From Bacillota bacterium (GTDB taxonomy: Bacteria > Bacillota > Clostridia > DSM-8532): DNA of 61,584 nt. The position numbers and the translations under genes were made by a program. The notes beneath the pieces were generated by a model that saw only the letters and a program-made list of their open reading frames with translations, had not been told where the DNA came from and searched no databases. Every line of letters starts with the position of its first letter. The first letter of the stretch is position 1. Where the stretch lies: the NCBI GenBank assembly GCA_022702935.2, contig JAKIML020000103.1, forward strand, positions 1 through 61,584, read 5' to 3'. Below are positions 35,081-44,440 of the stretch, in pieces.

Positions 35081-35887
35081 TTAGTATTCCCGGTTGGCTT
35101 TATATTGGGCTTTGTCTTTTTCCATCTTGTAAGGCTTCTTATTCTGCTTCATCACAGAGTCATAGGTGGTATCCACCACCATCCAGCGCTTCTCCGAGGC
35201 AATATAGACCTCGTTCCAGGCATGGTACTCCTTCACATTGTCGGAGTAGCCCTTCATAAGCTTGGTGGGTATGTTCTGACTGCGGAGCATGGCGGCAAAC
35301 AGCGCCGAATAATCATAGCAGATGCCCTTTTTGTCCTTCACCACCTGTTCGATGTCGGGGACATAGGTGTTTTCAATCTTCTTGATTTTCTCATAGTCAT
35401 AGCTTAAGGTGCTGACAACGTAGTTATATATGGCCTCAATCTTCTGCATATCGGTTTTCAGGTTCTTGCAAAGCTCATCGGCCTTTTTGATGACGGCCAT
35501 GTCCCTGTCCCATCGGATATTCTGAATCGAAGCCGTATAAACGCTCAGATCGTCCTTAATATCGGCCTTGATGTTCTTTTGCTTGACCTGACGATAACGG
35601 TTGTCGGAAACATTTTCAAAGATGGCGATCTTATATTCTCCGTTGCCCATTTGCAGCGGGAAGTATTCAAAATCCTCCCTGCCAAACAGGTCATAATCAT
35701 ATTTATCTTTACTGTTCTGAACCCTGGTTTTTGTGCGCGTTTCAACTTTAGGAACATAGCGTGCGCCCACTGTTCCCTTATTGACGTTGGAGTCATCAAA
35801 CTCACCGGTCTTGTCGGTGAGTTTGACAAGGGCGGTATTAGAAACCAGAATTGAGAGTGCTGTTAATACCCCTATCAGCCTCACCAT
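35081..35887 (-). CDS. Secreted transglutaminase-like protein
   Basis: 268 residues with a short hydrophobic N-terminus (LIGVLTALSILVSNTAL) acting as signal peptide or anchor. The transglutaminase core is in the second half, with Cys in KKGICYDYSALFAAML, His in KEYHAWNEVY and Asp in WMVVDTTYD. The middle region is charged and Lys/Asp-rich. The ATG at 35887 has GGAGG upstream. It stands alone, with a terminator after it. The domain matches papain-like transglutaminase/peptidase folds used on the cell surface. No substrate can be named. It is the second such protein within 5 kb. Confidence 0.87.
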   Translation of the reverse strand: MVRLIGVLTALSILVSNTALVKLTDKTGEFDDSNVNKGTVGARYVPKVETRTKTRVQNSKDKYDYDLFGREDFEYFPLQMGNGEYKIAIFENVSDNRYRQVKQKNIKADIKDDLSVYTASIQNIRWDRDMAVIKKADELCKNLKTDMQKIEAIYNYVVSTLSYDYEKIKKIENTYVPDIEQVVKDKKGICYDYSALFAAMLRSQNIPTKLMKGYSDNVKEYHAWNEVYIASEKRWMVVDTTYDSVMKQNKKPYKMEKDKAQYKANREY

Positions 35888-35973
35888 AATGTCATTCCTC
35901 CAGGCCTTTTTCTTTATTTTACCAATTTTTTAGGCTTTGTAAACAGTTAACAGTAAAAATTAGGCCGAAAGCA

Positions 35974-36786
35974 CTATCTTCCTGTCGACAGATAAGTGTC
36001 AATGATCTTAAGGACCTGGGGCATACAGGGCACGCTGTGATGGTCAATCACATGCTGCGCCGCTTCCTTGAGCGAGGGCCGGGCATTGGCCACAGCGATG
36101 CCCACATGGGCCTTCTGAATCATCTCATAATCATTGTCATTATCCCCTACGGCAAAAACAGTACGCCACTCCTTGTGGGCCTCCATAAGCTGGGCCAGCG
36201 CTTTGCCCTTGGACACATCCCTGGCCATCACATCCAAAAGCTCGGTTTCCGAGAACATGATAGTGATGTCGGTTCTGTTCAGGCTGTCCACCTCGGCCTT
36301 TACCTTGACCAGGGTTTCATGGTCCCCCACAAAAATGACCTTGTACCAGTCGGGGGGCACCTCCTCCCAGCAAGCCTCAATCCCGGTGAGTCCCTCCCGG
36401 GCCAACTGGATGCCGATGATTTCATGGCTCCGCAATATGTAGGCCCTTCCCGGCGTGTTGATTTCAAGCCCGATATCCGGGTAATGGTCCAGAATCTTCT
36501 GAAAGAGGGGCGGCAGCCCCTGGGGCAGAAACTGGCCCTTAAGCCGCTGATCCTTATGGGTATCGTATATAAGGGCACCGTTAAAGAATATAGAAGGAAT
36601 GTTGATGGGAAGCTCGGGGAATTTTAAGCGGGTGGTCTGCTCCATTCGGCCCGTGGCCACGCCGAAGCGGCCGCCTTCCTCCACAAAATAGCTGATGGCC
36701 TTCACATTTTCAGGTGAAAGCCTCCTTTGAGGGTCTAAAAGTGTACCGTCCAAATCGCTGTAGATAACAATGCCGTCGTACTTCAT
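35974..36786 (-). CDS. HAD-superfamily Cof-type hydrolase
   Basis: 270-residue phosphatase of the Cof/IIB branch of the HAD superfamily. Motif I nucleophile Asp is in YSDLDGTLLDPQ, motif II in GVATGRM, motif III Lys region in DVSKGKAL and motif IV in VAVGDNDNDYEMI; the C2 cap lies between. Such enzymes dephosphorylate sugar phosphates or flavin/pyridoxal phosphates with loose specificity. It ends the minus-strand run that begins with aconitase and lies 19 bp from the trkA-type gene. Confidence 0.92.
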   Translation of the reverse strand: MKYDGIVIYSDLDGTLLDPQRRLSPENVKAISYFVEEGGRFGVATGRMEQTTRLKFPELPINIPSIFFNGALIYDTHKDQRLKGQFLPQGLPPLFQKILDHYPDIGLEINTPGRAYILRSHEIIGIQLAREGLTGIEACWEEVPPDWYKVIFVGDHETLVKVKAEVDSLNRTDITIMFSETELLDVMARDVSKGKALAQLMEAHKEWRTVFAVGDNDNDYEMIQKAHVGIAVANARPSLKEAAQHVIDHHSVPCMPQVLKIIDTYLSTGR

Positions 36787-36804
36787 GGTCGTATATTCAC
36801 AATC

Positions 36805-37458
36805 CTAGCTGAAACAATCAATGGCCTTCTGCTGATTCTCCTGCTTGCAGATAAGGAATACGGTGTCATCGGCTCTTATGACCGTATGACCGTTGGGTAC
36901 ATAGGTGGTTTCACCCCGGATGACCGAGATCAGGACCACCTCGGACGGAAGGTCAATATCCATAAGCTTTTTATTGCAGGCAGGAGATTTCTTTGAGACC
37001 ACGATTTCAGTCAGGACCAGGTTTCCTTTCTTGAGTTTAATAAGGGTTTTAACCCCCGTATAGTCAATCTCCTTTTCAATCATTTCGGCAATGAGGGAGG
37101 TGCTGGATACTGCCATATCCACCCCCAGTGCTTCAAAAACCGAGATGTTCTTGGGATTGTTGACCCGGGCAATGGTGCGTCCCACGTTAAAATTGCGCTT
37201 GGCAAGCTGGCAGGCAATGAGGTTATCCTGATCCTTGCCCGTTACCGCAATGAAAACATCGGCCTTATCCACCTCAAGGGATTCCAGAAGGCTGATGTCG
37301 GTACCGTCGCCATGAATGACCTCTACATCCAGCTCCGAGGCAATCTTTCTGCTGAACTCTGTTGTTTTCTCAATAATGGTGATCTTGTGCTTGTAGGGCA
37401 GCAGGGTTTTCACCAGATAATAACCCAATTTACCGCCGCCGATAATGACGATGTTCAC
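36805..37458 (-). CDS. TrkA-type potassium uptake regulatory protein (RCK domains), copy 1
   Basis: 217 residues, TrkA_N plus TrkA_C. The N-terminal Rossmann fold has IIGGGKLGYYL and the acidic end of strand 2 (IEKTTE), binding NAD(H) or a nucleotide. The C-terminal RCK_C spans about 135-215 (VVLISVIRGETTYVPNGHTVIRADD). Such subunits gate Trk/Ktr potassium channels, and RCK_C domains in Bacillota can bind cyclic di-AMP. It forms a pair with the next gene, 30 bp away, but no channel subunit TrkH/KtrB is in the window. Confidence 0.92.
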   Translation of the reverse strand: MNIVIIGGGKLGYYLVKTLLPYKHKITIIEKTTEFSRKIASELDVEVIHGDGTDISLLESLEVDKADVFIAVTGKDQDNLIACQLAKRNFNVGRTIARVNNPKNISVFEALGVDMAVSSTSLIAEMIEKEIDYTGVKTLIKLKKGNLVLTEIVVSKKSPACNKKLMDIDLPSEVVLISVIRGETTYVPNGHTVIRADDTVFLICKQENQQKAIDCFS

Positions 37459-37487
37459 TTAAAGTCCCTCCAGTTTACATTCCTTCC

Positions 37488-38102
37488 CTAATCAATCTTT
37501 CTGGCCAAAACAAGCATGTCCTCTTTTTCAACCAGTGTATCGGGAAAGGCAAAGGTTAATTCCCCTGACTTGACAACAGCAAAGAGGAATTCCTCCCGAT
37601 AGGCCTTAATCTCCTTGATTTTTTGGCCTATAAAAGCCTTATCGGGCTTTTCCAGCCTGAAGGAAACGGTATTGCTCCCAATGGTGCATGCGGCTTGCAG
37701 GGTTTGTCCCAGCATGACGGCGCTGATAATGTCCACGGTGATATTGGTAGGACATATGGTCTCGAGACCGAAATGATGAAATACGTATTCCCGGGCGGGA
37801 TTATAGATTCGTGCCAGGACCCTGGGCACCCCGTAAATATCCTTGGCAATCTGGCTGACCATAATATTTACATTGTCCTCAGGCGTAACGGCGGCCACCG
37901 CATCGGCCTTGTCAATGCCCGCGTTCTTCAGCACATCCTGATCAAAAGGCACCCCAACAAGTTTTAATCCCGAAAAATCGGGATCAATCTTACTGAAGTT
38001 CTCCGGATCAGAATCAATAATGGCCACGTCATGGCCCTCTCTCGACAGCTTGTTGGCAAGGCCCGAACCGACCTTGCCGCATCCGGCAATGATGATATAC
38101 AT
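37488..38102 (-). CDS. TrkA-type potassium uptake regulatory protein (RCK domains), copy 2
   Basis: 204 residues with the same two-domain layout. The N-terminal motif is IAGCGKVGSGLANKLSREGHDVAIIDSD, and the core has AVTPEDNVNIMVSQIAKD and ARIYNPAREYVFHHFG. The C-terminal RCK_C is shorter and more divergent than that of its neighbour. The two proteins are paralogues that may form a hetero-ring on one channel encoded elsewhere. It follows the isocitrate dehydrogenase gene, with a GC-rich hairpin between. Confidence 0.92.
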   Translation of the reverse strand: MYIIIAGCGKVGSGLANKLSREGHDVAIIDSDPENFSKIDPDFSGLKLVGVPFDQDVLKNAGIDKADAVAAVTPEDNVNIMVSQIAKDIYGVPRVLARIYNPAREYVFHHFGLETICPTNITVDIISAVMLGQTLQAACTIGSNTVSFRLEKPDKAFIGQKIKEIKAYREEFLFAVVKSGELTFAFPDTLVEKEDMLVLARKID

Positions 38103-38123
38103 GCCCTGGCACCTCTTTGAGAA

Positions 38124-38146
38124 AAGTTCGGGGGCTTAACGCCCCC
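38124..38146 (-). terminator. GC-rich hairpin after isocitrate dehydrogenase
   Basis: GGGGGC / GCCCCC stem with a five-base loop, followed on the minus strand by GAACTTTTC. A weak intrinsic terminator, or a separator between icd and the trkA pair. Confidence 0.6.
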
Positions 38147-38158
38147 GCCTCACATATC

Positions 38159-39367
38159 TTAAAGGATGGTTTCCAAATGGTTTTTAATCTCCAATAAGAA
38201 GTCTTTGGTGTTTACAACCTTCTTATTCGGCAATTCTGACATTAAGGCCAAGTCCTTGGTCATAACGCCCTTTTCAATGGTCTCAATGGTGGCTCTCTCC
38301 AGTTTATCGGCAAAGTCCACCAGATCGTCAAGTCCATCCAACTGGCCTCTTTTTCTTAAAGCACCGGTCCAGGCAAAAAGGGTGGCCACTGAGTTGGTGG
38401 AGGTCTCCTTGCCCTCCAGATGCTGATAGTAATGGCGCTGTACCGTGCCGTGAGCGGCCTCGTACTCGTAATAGCCCTCGGGCGAAACCAGCACTGAGGT
38501 CATCATGGCCAGGCTGCCAAAGGCAGAGGCTATCATATCGGACATAACGTCCCCGTCATAGTTCTTGCAGGCCCATATAAAGCCGCCTTCGGAGCGCACC
38601 ACACGGGCCACTGCATCGTCAATGAGGGTATAGAAGTATTCGATGCCGGCCTGCGCAAAGCGATCCTTGTACTCAGCATCGTAGATTTCCTGGAAGATAT
38701 CCTTGAAGGTGTGGTCGTAGAGCTTGGAGATGGTATCCTTGGTGGCAAACCACAGATCCATCTTCTTGTCCAGCGCATAGTTGAAGCAGGCACGGGCAAA
38801 GCTCTCGATGGATTTCTTGGTATTGTGAATGCCCTGGATAATCCCGTCGCCCTTGAACTCATGGATGGTCTGTCGGGTTTCATTGCCCTGGCTGTCAGTG
38901 TAGACCAGCTCTGCCTTGCCGGGACCCTGGACCTTCATCTCGGTGTTTTTGTAAACATCACCATAGGCATGACGCGCAATGGGAATGGGCTTAACCCAGG
39001 TTCTGACAAAGGGCGAGATGCCCTTGACCAGGATGGGCTCACGGAAAACAGTACCATCCAAAATGGCACGAATGGTTCCGTTGGGGCTCTTCCACATCTG
39101 CTTCAGATTATATTCCTTTACTCTGGCAGCATTGGGGGTGATGGTGGCGCATTTGACGGCAACACCGTATTTCTTGGTGGCCTCGGCCGAATCAATGGTC
39201 ACCTGGTCATTGGTCTGATCACGATATTCCAAGCCCAGATCGTAGTATTCGGTGTTCAGCTCCACATAGGGCTCCAGCAGAATCTCCTTGATCCATTTCC
39301 AGATGACACGCGTCATCTCATCCCCGTCCATTTCAACCAGCGGGGTCTTCATTTTAATCTTGGCCAT
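38159..39367 (-). CDS. NADP-dependent isocitrate dehydrogenase (eukaryote-like dimeric type)
   Basis: 402-residue isocitrate dehydrogenase converting isocitrate to 2-oxoglutarate. It is the homodimeric subfamily shared with eukaryotic NADP enzymes: [16 protein letters not shown] at the N-terminus, WKSPNGTIR (substrate Ser), [10 protein letters not shown], and [23 protein letters not shown] with the metal-binding aspartates. AGGAGG nine bases upstream selects ATG 39367 over a longer frame. It lies 64 bp after aconitase and probably shares its transcript; with citrate synthase it supplies 2-oxoglutarate for glutamate. Confidence 0.96.
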   Translation of the reverse strand: MAKIKMKTPLVEMDGDEMTRVIWKWIKEILLEPYVELNTEYYDLGLEYRDQTNDQVTIDSAEATKKYGVAVKCATITPNAARVKEYNLKQMWKSPNGTIRAILDGTVFREPILVKGISPFVRTWVKPIPIARHAYGDVYKNTEMKVQGPGKAELVYTDSQGNETRQTIHEFKGDGIIQGIHNTKKSIESFARACFNYALDKKMDLWFATKDTISKLYDHTFKDIFQEIYDAEYKDRFAQAGIEYFYTLIDDAVARVVRSEGGFIWACKNYDGDVMSDMIASAFGSLAMMTSVLVSPEGYYEYEAAHGTVQRHYYQHLEGKETSTNSVATLFAWTGALRKRGQLDGLDDLVDFADKLERATIETIEKGVMTKDLALMSELPNKKVVNTKDFLLEIKNHLETIL

Positions 39368-39431
39368 GGTTCTTGTCCTCCTACACTCCATGTTTGTTTC
39401 TTCATAGCATGACTGCTTATCTTAGCGCAGA

Positions 39432-41351
39432 CTAAAACTGCTTCTTAATCCAGGGAAGCTTTCCGCCCGTCTTGAGAATCTCCGCATCCATTGCCGACAG
39501 GGTGTGCTCCAGGGCAATGGAGAAGCCCTTGGTGAGATTCTTCAGTACGCATTCCCCCGTTAAGTCGCCAATCTCAACCACCAGGTTGTCCCCTTCCTCA
39601 ATGCGGTCGTAGTCGGCCGGATCCTTGAAGGTCAAAGGCACAATGCCGAAGTTGATAAGGTTGGCCAGATGAATACGCGCAAAGCTCTTGACGATAACCG
39701 CCTTAACACCCAGGTACTTGGGCGCAAGGGCCGCATGCTCACGGCTGGAGCCCTGACCATAGTTCTCGCCGCCGATGATGAATCCGCCGTTGGCTTCCCG
39801 GGCCTTTTCATAGAACTTCGGATCCACGGCCTCAAACACATGCTTGGATATCTCTGGGATATTGCTCCGTAAAGGCAGTATCTTTGAGCCGGCCGGCATA
39901 ATATGGTCGGTGGTGATATTGTCGCCCACCTTGATAAGTGCCTTGCCCTCCAGGGTATCGCCCAGGGGCTCAAAGGAAGGCAGGGGCTTGATATTGGGAC
40001 CCCTCAGGATTTCTACCTTCTTTGCCTCTTCCTCGGGCAGGGGCTTTAAGATCATATTGTCATTGACAATGAAGCTGTCGGGAAGGCTGAAATCGGGAGA
40101 GCCTCCCAAGTCTCTGGGATCGGTCAGAACACCGGTAATGGCGGTCGCCGCCGCGGTTTCGGGGCTGACCAGATAAACCTTGGCATCCTTGGTGCCGCTT
40201 CTGCCTTCAAAATTGCGGTTGAAGGTGCGCACCGAGACACCGCCCGAGCTAGGGGCACAGCCCATGCCGATGCAGGCGCCGCAGGCATTTTCCATAATTC
40301 TGGCACCTGCCCGTACCAGATCAATATAATCGCCGTCCTGGGCCAGGTGCTCCACTACCTGACGGGAACCGGGACTGATAAACACATGAAGATTCTCTGC
40401 AACGGTTTTGCCCTTAAAGACCTGGGCCACAACCTTCAGATCCCGCAATGAGGAGTTGGTGCAAGATCCGATGGCCACCTGATCCACCTTAATGGGGCCC
40501 ACCTCGCGTACTCTTTTTACGTTGCCGGGGCTGTGGGGCAGGGCCACCATGGGCTCCACCTCGGAAAGGTTAATGGTAATAACCTCATCATAGACGGCGT
40601 TTTCGTCGGCCATCAGAGGCTTATAATCCTTTTCTCTTCCCTGGGCTTTTAAGAATTCGTAGGTAATCTCATCGCTGGGGAAGATACTGGTGGTGCATCC
40701 GGTTTCGGTGCCCATATTGGTAATGGTGGCACGGTCGGGAACACTCAGGGTTTTCACACCCTCGCCAAAGTATTCGAAGACCTTGCCCACATTGCCCTTG
40801 ACATCCACCCTGCGGAGCACCTCAAGGATGACATCCTTGGCCGATACCCAGGGATTCAGCTTTCCGGTGAGCTCAATTCCCACAATCCTGGGATATTTAA
40901 TACGGAAAGGCGCACCCGCCATGGCACAGGCCACATCCAGACCGCCGGCACCCATGGCAAAGCAGCCGATACCTCCCGCTGTGGGTGTATGGCTGTCGGA
41001 GCCTATCAGGGTATTTCCGGGTATGGCGAAGCGTTCAAGAAAGAGCTGATGGCAAATGCCGTTGCCGGGTTTGGAAAAATACAAACCGTATTTTTTCGCA
41101 ATGGATTCCAGATACCGATGGTCATCGGCGTTACGGAAGTCGTTTTGAAGTGTGTTATGGTCTACAAAGCTCACACTGAACTGGGTCTTGACCCTGTCAA
41201 TACCAATGGCCTCAAACTGCAGATAGGCCATAGTCCCCGTAGCATCCTGGGTTAAGGTATTGTCGATTTTCAGCGCAACCTCGCAACCAGCTTTGGCCTC
41301 GCCTTCGATAATATGCGCGGCGAGCACCTTTTCTGTTATTGTTCCTGCCAT
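39432..41351 (-). CDS. Aconitate hydratase
   Basis: 639-residue iron-sulfur aconitase of the shorter, mitochondrial/LeuC-like form. The three cluster cysteines are visible in AIGSCTNSS and NACGACIGMG, and SDSHTPTAGGIG carries substrate residues. The swivel domain at the C-terminus has GENYGQGSSREHAAL with the catalytic Ser. It interconverts citrate and isocitrate. It is the first gene of the aconitase-isocitrate dehydrogenase unit and is divergent from the DUF4364 gene. Confidence 0.96.
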   Translation of the reverse strand: MAGTITEKVLAAHIIEGEAKAGCEVALKIDNTLTQDATGTMAYLQFEAIGIDRVKTQFSVSFVDHNTLQNDFRNADDHRYLESIAKKYGLYFSKPGNGICHQLFLERFAIPGNTLIGSDSHTPTAGGIGCFAMGAGGLDVACAMAGAPFRIKYPRIVGIELTGKLNPWVSAKDVILEVLRRVDVKGNVGKVFEYFGEGVKTLSVPDRATITNMGTETGCTTSIFPSDEITYEFLKAQGREKDYKPLMADENAVYDEVITINLSEVEPMVALPHSPGNVKRVREVGPIKVDQVAIGSCTNSSLRDLKVVAQVFKGKTVAENLHVFISPGSRQVVEHLAQDGDYIDLVRAGARIMENACGACIGMGCAPSSGGVSVRTFNRNFEGRSGTKDAKVYLVSPETAAATAITGVLTDPRDLGGSPDFSLPDSFIVNDNMILKPLPEEEAKKVEILRGPNIKPLPSFEPLGDTLEGKALIKVGDNITTDHIMPAGSKILPLRSNIPEISKHVFEAVDPKFYEKAREANGGFIIGGENYGQGSSREHAALAPKYLGVKAVIVKSFARIHLANLINFGIVPLTFKDPADYDRIEEGDNLVVEIGDLTGECVLKNLTKGFSIALEHTLSAMDAEILKTGGKLPWIKKQF

Positions 41352-41387
41352 TATTCTTCACCCTTGCTTGCTTTTGTTTATTTGAAG

Positions 41388-41417
41388 ATTATACCTTATT
41401 GAACTCCTATCAAGCAA
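41388..41417 (-). promoter_or_regulatory. Aconitase promoter
   Basis: Minus-strand TTGCTT (41412-41417), an 18-bp spacer and a perfect TATAAT (41388-41393), 37 bp upstream of the start codon. Confidence 0.65.
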
Positions 41418-41532
41418 TATACAGAAAAGAGAAGTTTCAGCAGGAATTGTCCTGGCCGGTGCTCTGTTTTGTATAAGCGTAATAAATAGGGAATTGTCCA
41501 AAAATAAGCTTAATCTATGGCCCAATTTGTTG

Positions 41533-41538
41533 TATACT
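41533..41538 (+). promoter_or_regulatory. -10 element before the DUF4364 gene
   Basis: TATACT with a weak TTAATC -35 (41510-41515) at 17 bp. AAAGGAGC then precedes the ATG at 41570. Confidence 0.45.
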
Positions 41539-41569
41539 GAGACTAGCACTTGGCAAAGGAGCTTATTGA

Positions 41570-42115
41570 ATGGATCTGGAAAGCCGCGAAAAAGCTGAGA
41601 ATAAAGTGTTGCTGCTCTATTTTTTGAACCGGGTGAAGATCCCCGTGAGCAATATGCAATTAACCCGTATTATGCTGGAAAACCGGTATATGAATTATTT
41701 TCTCCTTCAGCAGAGCGTCCACGAAATGCAGACCGACGGGCTCATTATCACCGAGACCCGGGACAATATCGACTATTACAGCCTGGCCGAAAAAGGCGAT
41801 AAAATGCTCAGCATGTTCATGGATCTGGTACCCCTGGGCCTTCGCACCAGGCTGGATCAGAGCATTGACAGCATTCGCTCCATGATTCGGCTGGAAACCT
41901 CCATTGTGGCCGAGTACACCCTGGAAAATGAAAATGAGTATGAGGTCAAATGCCGTATTGTGGAGGATTTTAAGCCCCTGATAGATCTGCGCCTCTCGGT
42001 GGGGTCCAGGGAAGATGCCCGCTCCATTTGCACCAACTGGAAAAATCATGCCAAGGAGATTTACCCCCAGGTCATCGGGGTGCTTCTGGGCAAGGAAAAA
42101 GAGCCCCAATCCTAG
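41570..42115 (+). CDS. DUF4364 family protein (winged-helix-like)
   Basis: 181-residue cytosolic protein of the DUF4364 family, common in Clostridia. The N-terminal half looks like a winged helix (NKVLLLYFLNRVKIPVSNMQLTRIMLENRYMNYFLLQQSVHEMQTDGLI), followed by an alpha/beta region with REDARSICTNWKNHAKEIYPQVIGVLL. DNA binding is suggested by the fold only; no target is known. It is transcribed alone, divergently from aconitase, and ends in its own terminator. Confidence 0.88.
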   Translation: MDLESREKAENKVLLLYFLNRVKIPVSNMQLTRIMLENRYMNYFLLQQSVHEMQTDGLIITETRDNIDYYSLAEKGDKMLSMFMDLVPLGLRTRLDQSIDSIRSMIRLETSIVAEYTLENENEYEVKCRIVEDFKPLIDLRLSVGSREDARSICTNWKNHAKEIYPQVIGVLLGKEKEPQS

Positions 42116-42152
42116 TTTCGGGACTCTCTTGGTCATTTTTACTAAATTATTG

Positions 42153-42182
42153 AAGGTTGTGGTTTTAGCCGCAGCCTTTTTT
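42153..42182 (+). terminator. Rho-independent terminator after DUF4364
   Basis: AAGGTTGTGG / CCGCAGCCTT stem (two G-U pairs) with a six-base loop and a T run, between the convergent DUF4364 and DUF218 genes. Confidence 0.85.
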
Positions 42183-42963
42183 AATAGTCAAACAACATGG
42201 TCTTTACAAAGGCAAAGAACTCCCGCAGATAGCTGTTAAAGACCACCACCGAAGGGGTTGGCGCCGGAATGGCATAGGCCTCAAAGCCAAAGCGCTTGGC
42301 CAGTATTCTTGAGCGCAGGATGTGAAAGTCGTTGGTGACAAACACAATCCTGACCCTGGCATCATTGGGAACATTCATTAGCCTTCTTGAGAATTCAAAG
42401 TTCTCCCGGGTGCTGGTGGATTGGTCTTCCTTCAGAATCTTTTCCTGGGGTATGCCCCGCTCCAAAAGATAGGTCTCCATGGCCTGGGCCTCAGAATAGG
42501 GCTCATTGGGCCCTTTACCGCCCGATACAATGAGGGTCACATGGGGATTCTCCTTGTAATAGGCAATGGCCTTGTCCAGGCGCTCAATCAGGGACAGGGT
42601 GGGCCGTCCGTCGGGCCAGATGCCGCAGCCCAGAACAATCACCGTATCCACTCTGCCCGCCGCTGTTGAGCTATGGACCATGGGATCAAGAATCATGGCT
42701 GCCTCCACCGTTACAAAGAACACAAGGCATAATACCATAAAGACTATGACTGCGGTGCGCAGCCCCTTGTTCTTTATGAGGGGTTCCCTGACGAAAAAGA
42801 GCTTATAGGCATAAGCCCAGCACAATACTCCCAGAACGGCGGGCAGAACCACCCCAAGATTCCAGTCAGAGGAGTAGTTATACGCAAACAAGGTGTTCAA
42901 ACAAAGCAGTATTCCCAATACTATCAGTATGGCGCCTAAAATCTGCTTGCCCCTTTTGACCAT
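42181..42963 (-). CDS. DUF218 (YdcF/SanA-like) membrane protein
   Basis: 260 residues. Three hydrophobic segments lie in the first 110 residues (LGAILIVLGILLCLNTLF, VVLPAVLGVLCWAYAYKLFF, TAVIVFMVLCLVFFVTVEAAM), followed by an extracytoplasmic DUF218 domain with VIVLGCGIWPDGRPTLSLIERLDKAI, LIVSGGKGPNEP and EDQSTSTRENFEFSRRLM. Members (ElyC, SanA, YdcF) act on envelope or lipid-carrier metabolism in enterobacteria. An earlier ATG three codons upstream is also possible. It lies 12 bp after a cyclophilin gene. Confidence 0.87.
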   Translation of the reverse strand: MVKRGKQILGAILIVLGILLCLNTLFAYNYSSDWNLGVVLPAVLGVLCWAYAYKLFFVREPLIKNKGLRTAVIVFMVLCLVFFVTVEAAMILDPMVHSSTAAGRVDTVIVLGCGIWPDGRPTLSLIERLDKAIAYYKENPHVTLIVSGGKGPNEPYSEAQAMETYLLERGIPQEKILKEDQSTSTRENFEFSRRLMNVPNDARVRIVFVTNDFHILRSRILAKRFGFEAYAIPAPTPSVVVFNSYLREFFAFVKTMLFDY

Positions 42964-42975
42964 AGCCTGCATCCC

Positions 42976-43569
42976 TTACTCTGCTTCCTTGATTTCTATG
43001 CCCAGAATCACCACGTCCTCCAAAGGACGATCATTATCATCCACATCCACATCGGCAATGGCGTCCAGCACCTCGAAGCCTTCAACCAATTGGCCGAACA
43101 CCGTATGCTTGTTGTCCAGCCACATGGTTCCACCAAGGGTCTCATAGGCCTCAACAATCTCATCGGGATACTTTAGGGCCTGCAAATATTGAATCTCTCG
43201 GCTGGACATGCTCTTCTTCTGGACAATGAAGAACTGGCTGCCATTGGTGTTGGGCCCTGCATTGGCCATACTGAGGGCCCCGCGAAGGTTATAGAGGCGG
43301 GTGCTGAATTCGTCCTTGAAGGGACTGCCCCAGATGCTCTGACCCCCGGTGCCGTTGCCCTTGGGGTCCCCGCCCTGGATCATGAAATCATTGATAACCC
43401 GATGGAATTTCAGATTATCGTAATAGCCGTTTTTTGCATGGGTCACAAAATTCTCAACAGTTCTGGGCGCCTCCTCGGGAAACAGGCGAATAACCATCTC
43501 TCCCAGGGAGGTCTTAAGGGTGGCTGTCAAATCCCCCTTCTTAAGCTCGGACAACTGATATACTGACAT
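42976..43569 (-). CDS. Peptidylprolyl isomerase, cyclophilin type (cytosolic)
   Basis: 197-residue cyclophilin that speeds prolyl cis-trans isomerisation. Active-site residues appear in [24 protein letters not shown] and SQFFIV, the catalytic Arg being in FHRVI. There is no signal peptide. It is a near-duplicate of the next upstream protein (identical [14 protein letters not shown] and [17 protein letters not shown]) but lacks the lipoprotein leader. Both carry an insertion after the FFIV strand that is longer than in the minimal enzyme. Confidence 0.95.
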   Translation of the reverse strand: MSVYQLSELKKGDLTATLKTSLGEMVIRLFPEEAPRTVENFVTHAKNGYYDNLKFHRVINDFMIQGGDPKGNGTGGQSIWGSPFKDEFSTRLYNLRGALSMANAGPNTNGSQFFIVQKKSMSSREIQYLQALKYPDEIVEAYETLGGTMWLDNKHTVFGQLVEGFEVLDAIADVDVDDNDRPLEDVVILGIEIKEAE

Positions 43570-43580
43570 ATTACCACTCC

Positions 43581-44345
43581 TTATTCAAATTCCTTAATCT
43601 CAATAGTCTTGATAATAACATCCTTCAGAGGCTTATCAGTTTCTTTATCAGTCTCTACTGCAGCGATTTTATCCACCACGTCCATACCTTCATAGACTTG
43701 GCCGAAAACTGTATGCCTGAAATCCAGGCTCGGGGTTCCGCCCTTTTTGTAATACTCAACAATCTTCTCGGGATATCCGCCCTGCTTTAAGGCTTCTATC
43801 CAATCGTCGGACAGGTCCTTGTTCTGAACAATGAAGAACTGGCTGCCATTGGTGTCCTGTCCCGCGTTGGCCATGCTCAGCGCCCCTCTGTAATGGAGCA
43901 AATCCAGGGAGAACTCATCCTCAAAAGGCTTTCCCCAGATACTCTCGCCGCCAGTGCCATCCCCTTTGGGGTCCCCGCCCTGGATCATAAAATCATTGAT
44001 AACACGGTGGAAGGTGAGGTTGTCATAATAGCCGTTCTTGGCGTGGGTGACAAAGTTCTCGACGGCCTTGGGCGCCTTCTCAGGGAAAAGCCTGATTTTG
44101 ATGTCGCCCATGCTGGTCTTCATAATGGCTATGGTATCACCTTTCTTGGGTGCATAAAGCTGATAGCCCGGTGTAATGGTTAAGGCATTCTCTCCCTCAC
44201 CGATGGTGATGGTTTCAGGGTTTTCGGTATTGGGTATTGCAGTGCTGTCGGAAGGCGTCTTGGCTGATTTCCCCGAACAGCCCGCCAGCAGGATTCCGCA
44301 TATCAAAAGCAATGCAGCACTTTTCATCCATTGACGTAATTTCAT
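43581..44345 (-). CDS. Peptidylprolyl isomerase lipoprotein, cyclophilin type
   Basis: 254 residues. The lipoprotein signal peptide ends in LLAGCSG (Cys about residue 22), followed by a Ser/Thr linker and a cyclophilin domain from about residue 70 with [24 protein letters not shown] and SQFFIV. It probably folds exported proteins at the outer face of the membrane. The gene precedes the cytosolic cyclophilin by 12 bp, so the pair is an operon born by tandem duplication, with DUF218 third. Confidence 0.94.
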   Translation of the reverse strand: MKLRQWMKSAALLLICGILLAGCSGKSAKTPSDSTAIPNTENPETITIGEGENALTITPGYQLYAPKKGDTIAIMKTSMGDIKIRLFPEKAPKAVENFVTHAKNGYYDNLTFHRVINDFMIQGGDPKGDGTGGESIWGKPFEDEFSLDLLHYRGALSMANAGQDTNGSQFFIVQNKDLSDDWIEALKQGGYPEKIVEYYKKGGTPSLDFRHTVFGQVYEGMDVVDKIAAVETDKETDKPLKDVIIKTIEIKEFE

Positions 44346-44431
44346 AATCTTACCTCCATATTTTCAACAAAGCCCTTGGCTCATATTTCATGGGTTCTAA
44401 AACATGTTCCGAAAGGTTTCGCAATTGTTTT

Positions 44432-44440
44432 ATTATAGCA
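44432..44440 (-). promoter_or_regulatory. Extended -10 promoter of the cyclophilin operon
   Basis: Minus-strand TGC-TATAAT (TATAAT at 44432-44437), with only a weak TTTATA at the -35 position. It is 87 bp upstream of the lipoprotein start. Confidence 0.5.
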
